A DNA stretch of 64,000 nucleotides from Paramecium tetraurelia (GCF_000165425.1 NW_001798955.1:434001-498000); one strand, 5' to 3'; positions 1 through 12,520 are shown, numbered from the stretch's first letter. Translations and numbers: made by a program. Notes: generated by a model not told the origin, from the sequence alone.

Positions 1-96
1 AGACCATTGTCAAAACCAAATGATTTTCATCTAATTTAACTTATTTTTTTTAGTGCTTTGCAAATTTCTTATTAATAATTAATTATATAATAATAT

Positions 97-2495
97 ATGG
101 TTAAAATCGTATAAGCAACCAAATTGCTTAAATCAAGGCGTCTAACTAGGTTAAAACTGAGTAAACTATCATTGTAATCTAAACAAATTGTACCTAATAA
201 AAAAGAATAAGAAACCAAATAGGTTCAAATTATAAATGAGGATTAATTTATTACGCATATAGAACCAATTAAATAGTTATTGCCTTTCTATCAAGGGGGT
301 AAAATACAAATAACAAATAATGTGATATATACATGTTTCAATTTTTGTGTGCAATATCTTGATAAGAAAATTCAACATAATCAAGAAGAAATAGCAAATT
401 TTTGTGTGAGCAATCTAAATGATTATATCGCAACATTTACAAAGAATTATATGCTCAGATATGTTAGATTGAATGATCATATCACCTAATTTACAATTAA
501 GACAGATCCTCTATTTGCCATTGATATGTAATTTAGTCCAGAAGATGTCTACTTGGCTTTAGGTGGTACAAATTGCATGGTCAAAATTATAAATGTTAAA
601 AAGAACCAACAAAGTACTGAATTCAGAGTCAGTGGAAGTGTTCTCAAATTATAATGGATTCCTATTATGAGGAAATTACAAGTGGCAATTGCCACAGATG
701 ACAGACGCATCTCATTATTTGATTTAGTAGCAAACAGAATACTGTGCGGTTTCGTTGACTTTAATAGTAGGATAACCCATATTTAGTTTAGTCAGCATAT
801 GTTGGTGTCAAGTTGCAATAAATACATTAAATTTTGGGACACAAGCGTATAAAAATTGACTGAAACCATAGAGTTTGATATTGAAATTGAGACATTCATT
901 TATTTCAAAAATACCCTTATCATAGGTACAGAATCTGGAGATTTACATATTAAATAGCAAAACAAAAAAATTGCTATAGATTCATAATTTAATGGCTAAT
1001 AAATATTGAAATTTATTAACTGCAATGAGAAATTGTATATCATAACAAGTGAATTGCATATTTATATTACTGAATTAGTATCTGGACAAATACAATAGTA
1101 AAAATTATTATTAGGATATAATGATGAAATACTAGATGTAAAGTTTATTCAAAATAACCAATTGCTTTTGGCTACAAATTCCCCATTTATGAAGTAAGAT
1201 TAAATATCAATCTTTTAGGATATTAAATTTAGATAGCATGGAGGTCATTGCATGGAAGGCTCATTACAGTGTGATCATGTGTTGTGAATTTATTGATGAT
1301 CTAATAGTAACAGCATCCAAAGATAATTGCGTCATTATATTCAAGTATAAGGGATTCAAACAACCTATAGAGTTACACAAATATAGTGGTCATTCTGATG
1401 ATGTAATTTCAATAGATGTCAATTCCAAATATATTGCATCTGTTTCAAAAGACAAATCACTTAAGTTATGGGATTTAAAGAATTATCAATCTGAATAATC
1501 TATAAAAACTGTTGTTGCTCATGAGAAAGAGATGAATTGTGTTCGATTCTCACCAAATAATAAACTTATTGCCACATCTTCCTAAGATAGACTTATTAAA
1601 TTATGGGATGAAAATTTAATGAATAAGATGACACTTAAAGGTCACAAAAGAGGAGTCTGGGATATATAGTTTTCTCCAATTGAAAAAATATTGGCTTCTG
1701 CAAGTGGAGACAATACTATTAAGCTCTGGAATCTTAGTGATGGCTCTATCATTAAATCCTTCTAAGGAGTGGCTCCTCAACTAAAAGTGTAATGGCTTGC
1801 CAGAGGATCTGAACTAATAAGTACTGATTCTATTGGTAATATTAAATTATGGAATGTCAAAAAATAAACTTGTATTAATACTTTCTCACAACATACTGGT
1901 AAAATTTATGCCTTGGATATAAAGAGAGATAATCAAGATATTTATATAGTGACTGGAGCAAATGATTCCAATCTAATTCTATGGAAAGATAAGACAGAGT
2001 AAGTGACTTAGCAATAATAACTACAATAACATGAAACTAAAATAAAGTTACAAACATTCCAAGATTTTATGAGAGATAAACTATATTTAGATGCAGCATT
2101 TATTGCATTTTAAAATAATTATATAAAGCATTTTATTTAGGCTGTTACTTAAATTTATAAGTAAATATTATATTTATTTAAGGCAAGTTGATTATGACAA
2201 TGTTGTATCTATGTTATCTTAAAAAATGGTGAAAGAAGATTTATTAAAATTTTTATAATTGTTGATAACACTAAATTAAAGCAAGAAAACTTATTAGGCA
2301 GCCTAACATTTATTCTATTATTCAATAAAATTAATAAATGTAAATGAATTTAAAGATGAAAAAAGAGAGTTAGTGAAAAAATTGCTGTAATAATTGAAAT
2401 ATTTGACATCCAAATGTTTTGATCGATTGGAAAGTAATTATTCTTCATAGTTTCTAATTAAATTTATGATTGATAAGTCTAAAATTGTTGTTTGA
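97..2495 (+). CDS. UTP13: WD40 protein of the UTP13/TBL3 family (U3 snoRNP, ribosome biogenesis)
   Basis: About 783 residues in three exons, with introns at 1194-1218 (25 nt) and 2161-2182 (22 nt); TAA/TAG read as Gln and TGA at 2493 is the stop. Two series of WD40 blades are visible, with blade ends such as IKFWD, LKLWD, IKLWD and IKLWN, and GHxxxV spacing (GHSDDVISI, GHKRGVWDI). After the propellers comes a helical tail of about 140 residues (from roughly residue 640, rich in Asp, Lys and Leu). That architecture and length match UTP13/TBL3, which in yeast and man assembles into the small-subunit processome and acts in 18S rRNA processing in the nucleolus. The start is the first ATG in an open frame. 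Removing the first intron restores the WD frame exactly. Confidence in the family is good; a different tandem-propeller protein is the main alternative. Confidence 0.82.
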
Positions 2496-2900
2496 TTATT
2501 TATGTTTATTATAAAGTATTATTTTCAAATTTCTTTAATTCCTTTATAATAAGAAGCTACATATGAGTTAGAAAATGGTTAATACTGATTCTTTCATTTT
2601 CTCCAATTCTTGAAAAAGAATAAATAAATAATATAAGATTCTTGAACACGTAGTTCATAACATAAACATCTAAACGACTTTAAATTATATATTTATCAAT
2701 AATTTTAATAACTTTAAAGAGAGTTCTTATTATGTAAGCCCGTTTGGTCTTCTATCTAATTCCAACTTTCTTTTAGAGTCAAACTGTTACCTTAAGACTA
2801 GATATTTCCTGAATTATTCGATCAGGTTTCTTTTGAATATTTTGGATTTAATAAATCTATTTTAAATTTAAAGCAAGGTCTAGAATAAATAGTTGAATTA
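2496..2900. other. Intergenic gap with possible missed 5' exon
   Basis: About 400 bp, A+T-rich. The frame of the next gene stays open upstream from 2646 with protein-like content between 2740 and 2900 but without an ATG, so an unplaced 5' exon or a wrong start downstream is possible. Nothing else is recognised. Confidence 0.4.
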
Positions 2901-3857
2901 ATGGATTTTGGATTTGAGTAATCCACAATGTTATCTATATCATTATTTGGTGATTCTTAATTCTGGTTAAAATATCAATTTGAAAACTTGTCAATCTCAT
3001 GTTTAGAGATATTATAAGTTTAATTCTTTTTATTTCATAATATGAATGAATTTATTTGCATTCAAAGTTTAGATAAAATAATTCACCAAAGATAACCAAA
3101 AATATAGAATTCGTATACACCTAAAAGTTTACTAACTCCAAACACTTCTTCAAAATAAAAATTAAGAGGACTAAGTCCAACAAATAAACTACACTCCACA
3201 GATAAATACTATTTATTTAAAAACGGCACTAAATGCTATTAAAATGAGATTAAAAGGGATGTATAATAGAAGAAAATGAATCCACTAACATCAAAGTAAT
3301 AGATCAATAGAACTGAGATTGTAAAAGAAGATAATACATTCAGTGATAGATTACTGATAACCAGTTTTGAAAATTTTGTTAATGAAACTGATCAAAAATT
3401 ATAAAAATTATGTCATTGGATGAGTAAATCACCTCACACTATTTAAAATCCACAACCTATATTAGTTGGAAACGAAGAACAAGTAGAAAGTTATGAATAG
3501 AAAATCATTAAAACTAAAAAAATTTTATAAGAAAAGAGATAATAACTAAAATTTGCTAAGTAGTAATATGAATCTAATAAAAAATTATTGGAACAATTAA
3601 AATATGAGTTAGATCAACTTAATGAAGATTAGAAAATTCTTGAAATCAGTACTAATAATAGATCTTTAAAAGATGAAATAGTTTATAATAGACAGAGTAT
3701 CATCAAACACAAATAAATACTTTAAAAGGTAAATGAGTTCATCACTAAAGAGCTGAAGGAATAATTATTGAGTTAGGATTGCTAATTTGGAGAGTATGTT
3801 AATAAATTCAACAACATTTATATGTAAATGCAAATAACATTAGATAAATAAATCTGA
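2901..3857 (+). CDS. Uncharacterised coiled-coil protein
   Basis: One open frame of 318 residues ending at TGA 3855-3857. I do not recognise the family. The first 120 residues are mixed; from about residue 150 the protein is rich in Lys, Glu, Gln and Leu with heptad-like spacing (for example KLLEQLKYELDQLNEDQ), so a coiled coil is likely. The ATG at 2901 is the first in frame, but the open frame continues upstream without a start codon, so the true N terminus may lie in an earlier exon. Gln is encoded mostly by TAA/TAG, as in the neighbours. It lies 52 bp before another coiled-coil gene on the same strand. Confidence 0.6.
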
Positions 3858-3909
3858 ATATATATTTTACAATTTACTATATTTATAAATAATAAGTATA
3901 AATTTTGAT

Positions 3910-4723
3910 ATGAATTGTAAGGGTTTAGAACATGATTAAAAGTCTGAAAAAGGCACAATAACTTACGATAATTATAAGGATAGACAATTTATTATTTAAA
4001 CTTGGAAAAATCAGATCCTATAAAAATCCAAAGTTAGTTCTCCATAAAGTAACTTATAAACTCCAAGTAAAGAAACAAAAAAATAAATACTTCTTGGTCA
4101 TAAGAAATCAATGAACCTTACATCTGAACGTTCTACTCAAATGTCAACTGAAAAAGACTTATTTAATGACAAATTCATCGTTGAACATCAAGAAAGAATG
4201 AATATTTTACAAAAGTTATAGGATATTCGACTGTAAAACGTCATGATGAAATCTAAAACTAAATCTTCAAATGACCTCTATAAAGAATTCTAATATGAAT
4301 AATATAAAAAGGTTGATACTCAAAAAGTCATCTTGAATGATAAATTAAAACTGTATTCATATTATTTATATGTAAAGATGCCAAAAAGAAATTGATCAAC
4401 AAAAATAGAAAATATTGAAGGATGAGATCAACTTAAAGGAGAGGGAAAAGGAATTGGAGATCTTGAAGGAACAATTATAATTCGTTAAAGATTCGGTATA
4501 ATAAATAAAAAATTAAAATATAAAACAAACCAGAGAAACAACTTGTAAATTGTAAATAAATCAGATCAAAGAAAAATAGTTACTAACTTAGTTTATCTAA
4601 TATATTGAATCTCTATAAGATCAATATAGCAATCACCTATTGTTATTTAAAGATTACTTATTTTAATTACGACTAAACATTGATTCCATTAGAATGGATT
4701 AAGAATTTGATAAAAATTAATGA
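3910..4723 (+). CDS. Uncharacterised coiled-coil protein
   Basis: About 262 residues in two exons; a 25-nt intron at 4353-4377 (ending AAG) removes a premature TGA and restores the frame. The first half is basic and Ser/Thr/Lys-rich, the second half is a clear coiled coil (ILKDEINLKEREKELEILKE and following). The start is the first ATG after the previous gene's stop at 3857. I considered joining this to the preceding gene through a 20-nt intron at 3824-3843, but the phase does not fit, so two genes are called. No domain is recognised; centrosomal or axonemal scaffolds often look like this, but that is only a guess. Confidence 0.6.
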
Positions 4724-5063
4724 TCTAATATTATTCCACTAAAATCAATATTAAATATATCTCAAATAATTATAATTACTCTATTGTATTATAATTCCAT
4801 TTTATAATAACTTTTATTAATCAAATGATTGATTTCTCATCATAATCTTTTTTTAATTTAAAGAAAAGTTCGATTTTATTTCATTTAAATGATTGTTTTA
4901 CTTCAAATTTCTTATTATTTAATTGATTTCTTACTTCCTGAACACTTGAAAACTTGTTCAGGGTGTTACACATTTTTAAAGAGATTATTCTGAATTTTAT
5001 TAAACAATTTTCTTTCGCTTCAATCGTATTGTAATTATATAACATTCCAAACATGATAAGTAT
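4724..5063. other. Intergenic gap
   Basis: About 340 bp of A+T-rich sequence after the TGA at 4723 and before the small minus-strand frame. I see no gene, RNA or repeat in it. Confidence 0.5.
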
Positions 5064-5369
5064 TCATGGCACTTCTACAATGAATTGACCAACCAAATGA
5101 ACCAATTCCAACGGCGTAATTTTTAAAATTGAATTTAATATATCTCTTACATATTTATCGTTTTAGGACCTTAATATTATACTTTACCATATTATAAATT
5201 TCTAACATTTTAGATATAAATCCTGATGATCATATTTTAATAATTGATTATATAAATTTTAAATAGAATTTATTATTATTGATTATACAAGATCTTATGA
5301 AAGACTATTTTTTAACTTTATTTAAGCAGTTTTGTCTAAATACTTTTGAATCTCTAAATATTCATTCAT
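5064..5369 (-). CDS. Small hypothetical protein (101 aa)
   Basis: Intron-free frame from an ATG at 5369 to TGA at 5064-5066, read with TAA/TAG as Gln. The product is leucine- and isoleucine-rich and looks mostly helical (for example SQDLVQSIIINSIQNLYNQL), with no signal peptide and no recognised domain. It sits alone between two plus-strand genes. With only one stop codon, chance frames of 100 codons are not rare in DNA this A+T-rich, so this is a plausible rather than a secure gene. A different start or a spliced extension cannot be excluded. Confidence 0.4.
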
Positions 5370-5601
5370 CGCACATTGTACCCCCCTATTTGTGTATCAT
5401 AAGCAACACAGAAAATATCATATTATAATTAGAGAGTTTAGGGTAAATTATTAGTTGTTTTTAAAATTGAACAAGATTGAATATAGATCATTCTAGTTTT
5501 ATTACTGTTGTTGTTGTTGTAAAATAATCGCTATAATAAATAAAAATTTAATTAAAAATAAAAATGTTGAAAGAACAAAAGGGATTAAATTAGCATAATC
5601 A

Positions 5602-5971
5602 ATGAATAGAGTAATTTTGATAATCAAATAATTAGATTGGTTAAATTTAGTGTTAATAATTTATAGATACTGATTAATTAAACAGTAATCAATAGAGATT
5701 AACTACCTAAAAATCAAAAGGATTACTATAAGTTTTTGATTGATTAATAAAAAAGTATGAAAATGAGAAAGAGACTAATTTAATTTAGGCAGCTATCAAT
5801 ATTCAATAAATATTAGATTATAATACAGAGGTTTTTTTGAAGTTAAAGCTATAAGTTACATTGGCAATGTTATTAAGGGGAAAATTAGATTTAGAGGAAG
5901 GAACAGAATAATTATTTAAGAAATCTGATGGTATTATATTTGCATAAGATTGCTTTGTTGTTTAAATATGA
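5602..5971 (+). CDS. Small helical hypothetical protein
   Basis: About 106 residues. A typical 25-nt intron at 5611-5635 (GTA...TAG) follows the first three codons. A second, less typical 24-nt intron at 5732-5755 (GTT...AAG) is needed to remove an in-frame TGA. The second half is confidently coding-like: a long helix with ETNLIQAAINIQQILDYNTE and a Leu/Lys-rich continuation, ending TGA at 5969. Size and heptads resemble small subunits of trafficking or cytoskeletal complexes, but I do not recognise a family. The next gene starts only 27 bp downstream. The unusual second intron is the main uncertainty. Confidence 0.5.
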
Positions 5972-5998
5972 ATATTAAATTATATTAATATTTTTATT

Positions 5999-7728
5999 AT
6001 GAAAGTTATTATTACTCTTAATTCTGAACAGCATGAAATTGAATTGTAGGATCCAACAATTGAAGCTTTAATTCTTGTTATCTAAGATCAATTTAATGTA
6101 ACTCTTTTTAATTATCAAATAGATAGCTTTCAATTTTGAATTACTTACAACTGACAATTAGACATTGACTGAACTATAAGAAGGAATGCAAATAATAGTA
6201 GAAAAAGTCAAAAATGACAAGGCCAATTTACAAAAATTTAAATCCTTCTTTTCAATAGCAGGATCAATTATTAAATCAAAAACAATTAGTCACGGTTTCT
6301 CTATATCAACATTCAATTAAGTACAGAGATAGAAATCATTGGATTAAAAATCAGAATAAAGAATTTAGACTCCAGAACAATAAGCTTAACAAATAAATAC
6401 AAATATTTAATCCATTAATGAATAAAATATTTAAAAATGCGAATTATCAGGGATCCTATAATAAGATTCAGCCATGATTTTGGATGAAAAATAATCTGAT
6501 AGATTATTGTTGAATGAATTACAGGAGTAAGCAGAATAAAATCAAAAATTACATAATTCTCAAGAATAAAAGAAGAGACCAAAAAATCATTCCATTAAAT
6601 AATAGTCATAAACAACCAAAGAATAAGCTTTTGCTTATGCAGAAGAATTAGCAAGTATCCCCAGACCTAATAAGAGATAACTAATTTTATAGAGAATGGA
6701 AGAGGACAAAGCAGAAAAAGAAAGAATTGCAAAATAATAATAAGAGGCAAATAGAATAATCAAGTAGATTTAAGAAAAAATGAAACAGAAGGAGTTATTA
6801 CTTAAATAGAAAGAAGAAGCTTTATAGGTCACTGAATTAGAAAAGCGAAAAGTATTTATTTATACTATTAAGGCTGTTCTAGCTTAAAAAAGAGAGTTGA
6901 GTTAACCAATCAAATTAAGTGAATTGACAGAACATTAAAAGAAATATGAGGAGGAGAGGAAGATTAAAGAATTTGAAAGGGAACATCATAAGTAAGAAAT
7001 AGAAACTGAAATTAAATAAAAATCCTTCAAATTTCCAAAAAGCCAAGCCCAAATAAGAGTTGAAGAAGAATAAAAGATGTAAAAATTGATACGGGAATAA
7101 GAAATGGAATAAAAGAAGTTAGCCAGATTGAAATAATTAAAGTATGCTGATGTTGCACAAGAGATATATTTTAAAGAGCATCCTGTAAAGCCTAAATAAT
7201 CTCCTCCTCCAAAAGAAGATTAATCTAAACAAATCAAGGAAATTCAAGTCACTGAACAGAACCTAAGGAAAATTAAGAAATTTGTTCCTCAATAAAGACA
7301 TTTTAGTCATGATTCTAAAGATTCAATTACTGATCTAAGTAACCATTAAGAAAATAGACCACCAAAACCATAAATCAAAAAGTAATAAAAGGTCCTAGAA
7401 AAAGCAGAAAAGCCTTCAGAACTTCCACCTAAACCTAAAACAACTGATTATCTCTAATAATTAAGACAGTAAAGAAAAGTATAAGTAAACATGGAAGATC
7501 AATGGGAAAAGTAATTCTATATATTATAAAAGAATAATTGAAAACAAAGGGTTAGAAAATGAATAAAAAGTTTAAAATGTTTTGAATAATGTTTAGAGAT
7601 TAGAGTAAAAGGCAAAAGAAAGAGAAAAATTGGCTTTAATTAATCGAGATTTAGAAGCAGAAGAAGAAGCAAATAATTTATATATTGCCAGCATAAGAGC
7701 TAAATTAGCAATTCTGGAGAAAAATTGA
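5999..7728 (+). CDS. Lys/Glu-rich coiled-coil protein with possible ubiquitin-like N terminus
   Basis: About 553 residues in four exons, with introns at 6098-6122 (25 nt), 6852-6872 (21 nt) and 7511-7532 (22 nt). The first 60 residues (MKVIITLNSEQHEIELQDP and onward) have the alternating beta pattern and length of a ubiquitin-like or PB1-like fold; that is an inference from pattern only. The rest is a highly charged single-helix/coiled-coil region rich in KE and Q, interrupted by a Pro-rich segment (SPPPKED), and ends in the compact helix ASIRAKLAILEK. Such layouts are common among ciliary and centrosomal proteins. All three introns carry or are followed by frame changes that make sense only when removed. 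Confidence 0.65.
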
Positions 7729-7765
7729 TTTTTTCACTATATTATAAATTTTGTTTTTAACCAAA

Positions 7766-8893
7766 ATGATGAGTGAATTAATTCTAAAAAGAGAAACCTT
7801 CTGTCTTCAATTGAAACGAACTGAGAAAGAAAGAATATTCAAGAGTAAGAGACAAAAAATCTATCCAAAGGAACAATTGCTGGAACTCATAAAATCCAAA
7901 GATTAAGATTCAATAATTAAGTTAGTAAATGTCAGTGAAGGATCTAGCAAATAAATTAATGAACTACTTGAAATGGGTGGAATTGAATATTTTTCAGATT
8001 TGCTTAATTCTTCTGAAAAAGAATTAGCAATAATTGGTTTATCTAATTTATATTCATAAAATTCTGTGTAAGCTTCAATGAAAGATTTAATACTTTTTGA
8101 AACTATAGTAAATGAAGTGCATTTATATCAAAATATCGAGCAATTAGTCTAAAGACTTAGATTCCTCAATATAATAGCATTATATTGCACTGATTTATCG
8201 CGTTTAGAAGAAGAATAAAGAATAAAAGATAAATTATATTAAGTATTTTCTTATTACTAAAATAAATATCCACAAATTTTCAAAATTTAGGAGGAGTGTT
8301 TCAAAGGATTTTTATCATTAGCGTCTGTATAATTTGTTTAAAATGAAATTATACAATTATGTTGTGATAATTTTAATAAAGGTATTGATTAAATTATTAT
8401 TCAATTGCTTTACTACACTATTGATGATAATGTAGAGTTCATTGCTATTTTGAATCGAAGCACATTCATTTAATAATGTCCTCATCATTTAAAAATAATT
8501 GATCGATAGAAGTATATCTTAAGTATTCTTTATTATTACTCTTAATATTATGTTGAAAGAATAATTAGCAATAATGAATTGGTTGAGCAAATTTAAGTCA
8601 TACAGAATTCTAATAGGCATTAAAGATTGATTCTTCTATTGCATTATTAGATGTTATTGAAATGTCCGAGGGCTTTGTTTATGAAAATTTTGAAAGAATT
8701 TGATGTGATCAACAATTTGAAGTTTCTTTTAGAAACATTTAAATACGCGGAGTAAATTTTATTAGTGATTGCTCTTTTGAAATAAACAAAACAAAACCTA
8801 ATTGAAGAATTAATGCCTTATTTGGAAAACTTATTTTTAAAATAAGAAGTAAATGAGAGAATTGCTCAAAAATTATAATTAATCTTAGGGTGA
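7766..8893 (+). CDS. Armadillo-like protein, divergent importin-alpha-like
   Basis: Intron-free, 375 residues. It begins with two consecutive ATGs, only 38 bp after the previous stop. The first 40 residues are very basic (LKRTEKERIFKSKRQK), in the position and style of an importin-beta-binding segment. The remainder is a run of helix pairs with armadillo-like hydrophobic spacing (SSSKQINELLEMGGIEYFSD resembles the start of an ARM repeat, and LLNSSEKELAIIGLSNLY the next). At 375 residues it is shorter than importin alpha (about 520) and the classic WxxxN NLS-binding asparagine/tryptophan ladder is not evident. It may therefore be a divergent adaptor or another ARM-repeat protein. Confidence 0.55.
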
Positions 8894-8970
8894 TTATTCT
8901 TTTCTTGCTATTCAATTACTTTTCTAGATTAATTTCTAAGTGTATATTTTATTTTCATTATTAAAATACC

Positions 8971-9535
8971 TCATTATTTTGGTAATTAATCAAAATCAAG
9001 ATCAAAGCTGATTGGTTTAGCTTCTGGATTATATTCATATTAATTGATTTCTTCTTATTCATTCTTGATTAGTTAATTAATAAAATTACATCTTGTTTGA
9101 TGTCCTGTGCATTCTCTTATTTAGCTACTAATTTATTTTGCTTAATTCTTAATTTGTTTTCTTTCCTTCTCTATTGATATTACGCACTTAGAATCTTTGT
9201 CCAATATTCCTCAGCTCCTTTTCTGATTCTTTTTTCAATCTCAACTCTTGGGACACCTTGCATTCCAAAAATCTTATTCTTTATATCACTCCTGTCTCCA
9301 GCAGCATTTGGTATTCTAATATTTTAAACATAAGCTACTTCGTTAAAACTTCATGATGAGCAGATTCAACGTGATTTTTCAAAGAATCACAAGATGAAAA
9401 CTTCTTAAAACACCTTTAACAAGTAAAGTGCTTAGCCTTTTAGTGCTGATGTAGATAAACTTCATTTTTGAATGTTTTATCACAGTAAAAACAAAATGGC
9501 TTTAAATATGATAAATCCCTATTTTTTCTTCCCAT
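8971..9535 (-). CDS. BuGZ/ZNF207-like C2H2 zinc-finger protein
   Basis: 171 residues in three exons; introns at 9316-9338 (23 nt) and 9064-9089 (26 nt). The N terminus carries the two diagnostic C2H2 fingers of the BuGZ/ZNF207 family: MGRKNRD..LKPFCFYCDK, then HQHQKAKHFTCQRCFKKF, then LKNHVESAHHE. After the first intron comes IPNAAGDRSDIKNKIFGMQG, matching the family's VPNA..GR.DI...IYGMEGIP segment. In animals BuGZ binds the checkpoint kinase Bub3 through a GLEBS motif, and microtubules, and aids spindle assembly. The ciliate protein stops soon after the helical region and I see no GLEBS motif, so only the zinc-finger/helical module is conserved. A role in RNA processing, known for relatives, is an alternative. 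Confidence 0.8.
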
Positions 9536-9651
9536 TTCGAATAAATATATTAATTATAGTTTTTTTAAATTAATATTCCAAACATGTTCAAATATTTAGG
9601 AATATGCCATCATAAATTAGTAATATTGATTTAATTGAAAAAAACAATATA

Positions 9652-10321
9652 ATGAACTTCTATGCAAGATTATTATATTTTATTTTAATTTTGACATCTT
9701 AATATTTAGAGAAAGAGCAGAACAGTATATTCTAAGATTATTGTAAAATGTAAGATAGCTATATAATTATCATAATTTATAATTCTAATTGTGATTACTT
9801 ATTGATAGCCTTCTAATTGAAAGGTTAAATTAGGTCAAAAAATAAACCTTAACAAAAAGCTGAAAATCCTCAACCAGATTGTTACGAATACATAAATTAA
9901 CTCAATCCAAGTGATATTTACAAATCAAATATTTTAAGGATAGCAATCAGTTATAGAGAAAGATGATTAACTTATTAATTGTTGAGACTATGAAAAACAT
10001 TGAAAATAAGAATAATTAAGGCTAATAATTGTTAAGATCATGATTTTAAAGACTGAAATTGAAAATATAAAAAGAAAGGAGCAAAAAATTTGACATGAAT
10101 TTAAATAAAAAGAATTTAATGTGAACGATTACAAAAATAATTACGATGGCCTTCAATTAATTAATCTTAAATCAAACTACACTATTAATATATTGGATTG
10201 TTAAGCTTAAACGGAGAGAAACACAATCAATTGGCAAATTACTCTATCTTTCTCATCCCAATAAGGAATAGGTGACATATAATTATTTAAGCAAATTAAT
10301 GCTTTAAATTTGGGCATATGA
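9652..10321 (+). pseudogene. Decayed or mis-spliced gene for a secreted/membrane protein
   Basis: The frame opening at 9652 encodes a clear signal peptide (MNFYARLLYFILILTSQYLE) and runs to TGA at 9964-9966. Protein-like sequence continues in other frames to 10321, including the segment NLKSNYTINILDCQAQTERN and a TGA inside an otherwise continuous frame at about 10092. No typical 20-31 nt GTA...AG intron joins these parts. The simplest reading is a once-functional secreted-protein gene carrying a frame change and an in-frame stop. A functional gene with atypical splicing, or a short 104-residue secreted protein followed by unrelated sequence, cannot be excluded. No domain is recognised. Confidence 0.35.
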
Positions 10322-10370
10322 ATGTATAGTAATTGAAAAAATTTTGATAATTAATAAATCAATTAGAAAA

Positions 10371-11313
10371 ATGGATTACAATGATTAAAGCGTTGGGGTA
10401 TGCTATTGTTGCATGTTCTTTACTTACAAACATTATATTTATTTAATGATGACTACCAATGCCATTTAAGGGTTAGTTTTAATAGCAATAGGGATTTTTG
10501 GACTTTTAGAATAATTTGAATTACTTGTATTTTAGAGACCAATAGCCTTGAGTCTATTAAGTTTAGGTATTGAAAATATTATATAGAGTTAGGTAGTTTG
10601 GTTGTATTTGGACTTATATTATAATTCATATTCTTTATCAGGCATTCAGTATATTATATTGGGAAAATAATGGTAATAGTAAATGTTTTGACCTCTTTAT
10701 TTGATTTAAGTTCAGGAATAATATTGCTTTTGTCTTGTTTCATAGAATTAACTTTCATAGAATTCAATGAAACACAGCAATCTTTTAGCTCGACAAAAAG
10801 AACAATTTTGTTATTAATCTCTATAATTATAATTGTTATATCTTTATATGGATTCTGGATGACATATCTTCAATACTAAACAATTGAGCCATTATAGGAG
10901 CAACTGGAAAAAGAAACCAGAGTTGTGCCAGTAATATCATTACGCCAAGCTGTGGCTAAGAAATTCTCAAAGAATTTCATTGGGGATCTTACTCCTAATA
11001 ATGGGAAAATGAATCGACAAACCAGAGGAGATTCATCATCAGAATAGTCTTAACCATTTTAAAGAATATAAGTATAAGATAGTAATATAATTTAAAGTCA
11101 AAACAATAAAATTAAGAAGAATTAAACGAGCCTTCTTCAAATCAACGAAGTGAGAAACTCATTAAAGTACCTGAAAATATGACACCATACAATGATTATT
11201 ACACTACTTCAAACAACACTATAAGACTTCCTTAATAAACAGATGATATACAGACATTAAGAAAATCAAGGACTCCAAAATCTAATTATGGTAAATAATA
11301 ATAACAAGGTTGA
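10371..11313 (+). CDS. Multi-pass membrane protein with Ser/Gln-rich cytosolic tail
   Basis: About 300 residues. Intron 1 at 10567-10586 (20 nt) is well supported by the frame. A second intron ends at 11116 and starts either at 11097 (20 nt, GTC) or 11082 (35 nt, GTA); both keep the frame. Four hydrophobic helices are visible (around GLVLIAIGIFGLLEQFELL, LVVFGLILQFIFFI, DLSSGIILLLSCFIEL and ILLLISIIIIVISLYGFW), followed by a polar, low-complexity tail. The layout resembles tetraspan families (tetraspanin, MARVEL, MS4A), but no family signature such as CCG is present. The gene may extend past 11313 through an unusually long intron; I left the stop at the first TGA. Confidence 0.6.
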
Positions 11314-12520
11314 TTCATAAATCTCATTTTTTATTATTTAATTTTGTCATAGTTGAATCAAGATGTTTCTGCTCTGAATGGTCACAATCATTTAGATAAT
11401 TCATGATGATAATTAATTACTATAAACTGTCTTATATGATTTATGTTATAGATCATCTAATTTTTTGCTAAATCTTTAAAAAGTTAGAGGATATATTCTA
11501 GAAAATATGAAACACACTTATCAGTTGATAACCCTACAATTTGACAAAATGGTAATCGATAAAATAGGTTATTTTATAACTTAATTCATAAGTTGTTCAA
11601 TGGATTCACTGACTTTCGAATGGTCCTTATTTTATTTATTATGAAAGGAATGGGATTCAGCACTCTTTCACTACCTTCTAATTAAATTGATAAATGAAAA
11701 TTCATGAATTTAATCAGTTTTGTTCTAATTTAAAATATTCAAGCCATCTGCAAATCCTATTGTTTTTTAAGTAGCTGTAAGAAACAAATGAAAAATGATA
11801 ATTATGGAATTAGATTTCATATGATCATTTAGAAAAACTACAAAATTTTAATTTTTAGTTTGTGTTAAAACAAAGAAAATTAAAAAAATCATCTTTATAA
11901 CTAATATAACAAGACATCTTATTTTCAACTTTGTTTATGTAGATTTATAAGCATAGTTGTGTTTAATTTGAGCACAGCGTTATAAGATTTAGATTAATGG
12001 CAATGTTAAGAATGCCTTCAAATTGGATTTTGCTCAGTTTTTAATACCAAGGCTATCAAACAATCTTTCATTTATTGATATTCTCAATTAAATCTAAATT
12101 ACAGAATCTAGATTACGAAATATTAACTTCTCTTAATAAATTTATTTCTAAATCAAGGAATTATAAAGTATATCAATATTAATATAAGATAAAACATAAC
12201 AAAACAAAACAAAAAGCTATAATTTTTAATTTATATCAACATGCTGAATGTCCATATTTGAAGTAAGAATACTGCAATTTTGGTTAGTGTGCTTGCCATC
12301 TCTCTTCAATAACATAACATTAATACAAAGTAAAAACATTACTATAAAATTGATTATCCAAATGCAATAAATACTTCATAACCAAGGACTCATATAAAAT
12401 GAAAAGTCTACAACTTCCACAATCTATAATTATGGAATCTTATTTCATTTCCATTCTAGTATTTTTAAATGTAATCTAATATCAATCAAACAAAAAACAA
12501 TAATTAATTCAAAACCCTTA
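11314..12520. other. Poorly coding region
   Basis: About 1.2 kb between a plus-strand membrane-protein gene and the 3' end of a minus-strand gene. Several frames on both strands are open for 60-140 codons, as expected with a single stop codon, but none has convincing support. The best candidate, at 11937-12353, is listed separately. Confidence 0.4.
11937..12353 (+). CDS. Doubtful hypothetical ORF with Cys/His cluster
   Basis: An uninterrupted frame of 138 residues from an ATG to TGA 12351. Near its end it has HAECPYLKQEYCNFGQCACH, which recalls a CCCH zinc finger, but the Cys spacing (7, 4, 2) does not fit the usual 7-9/4-6/3 pattern. An alternative frame over 11990-12250 also reads like protein, so the true coding frame here, if any, is uncertain. 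Listed for completeness at low confidence. Confidence 0.2.

Noticed and set aside
2901-4723. One coiled-coil gene joined by an intron at 3824-3843
   Set aside because: The 20-nt removal leaves the wrong phase; two separate genes fit.
5505-5522. (TTG)n repeat as a functional element
   Set aside because: Only a few trinucleotide units in intergenic DNA; no further support.
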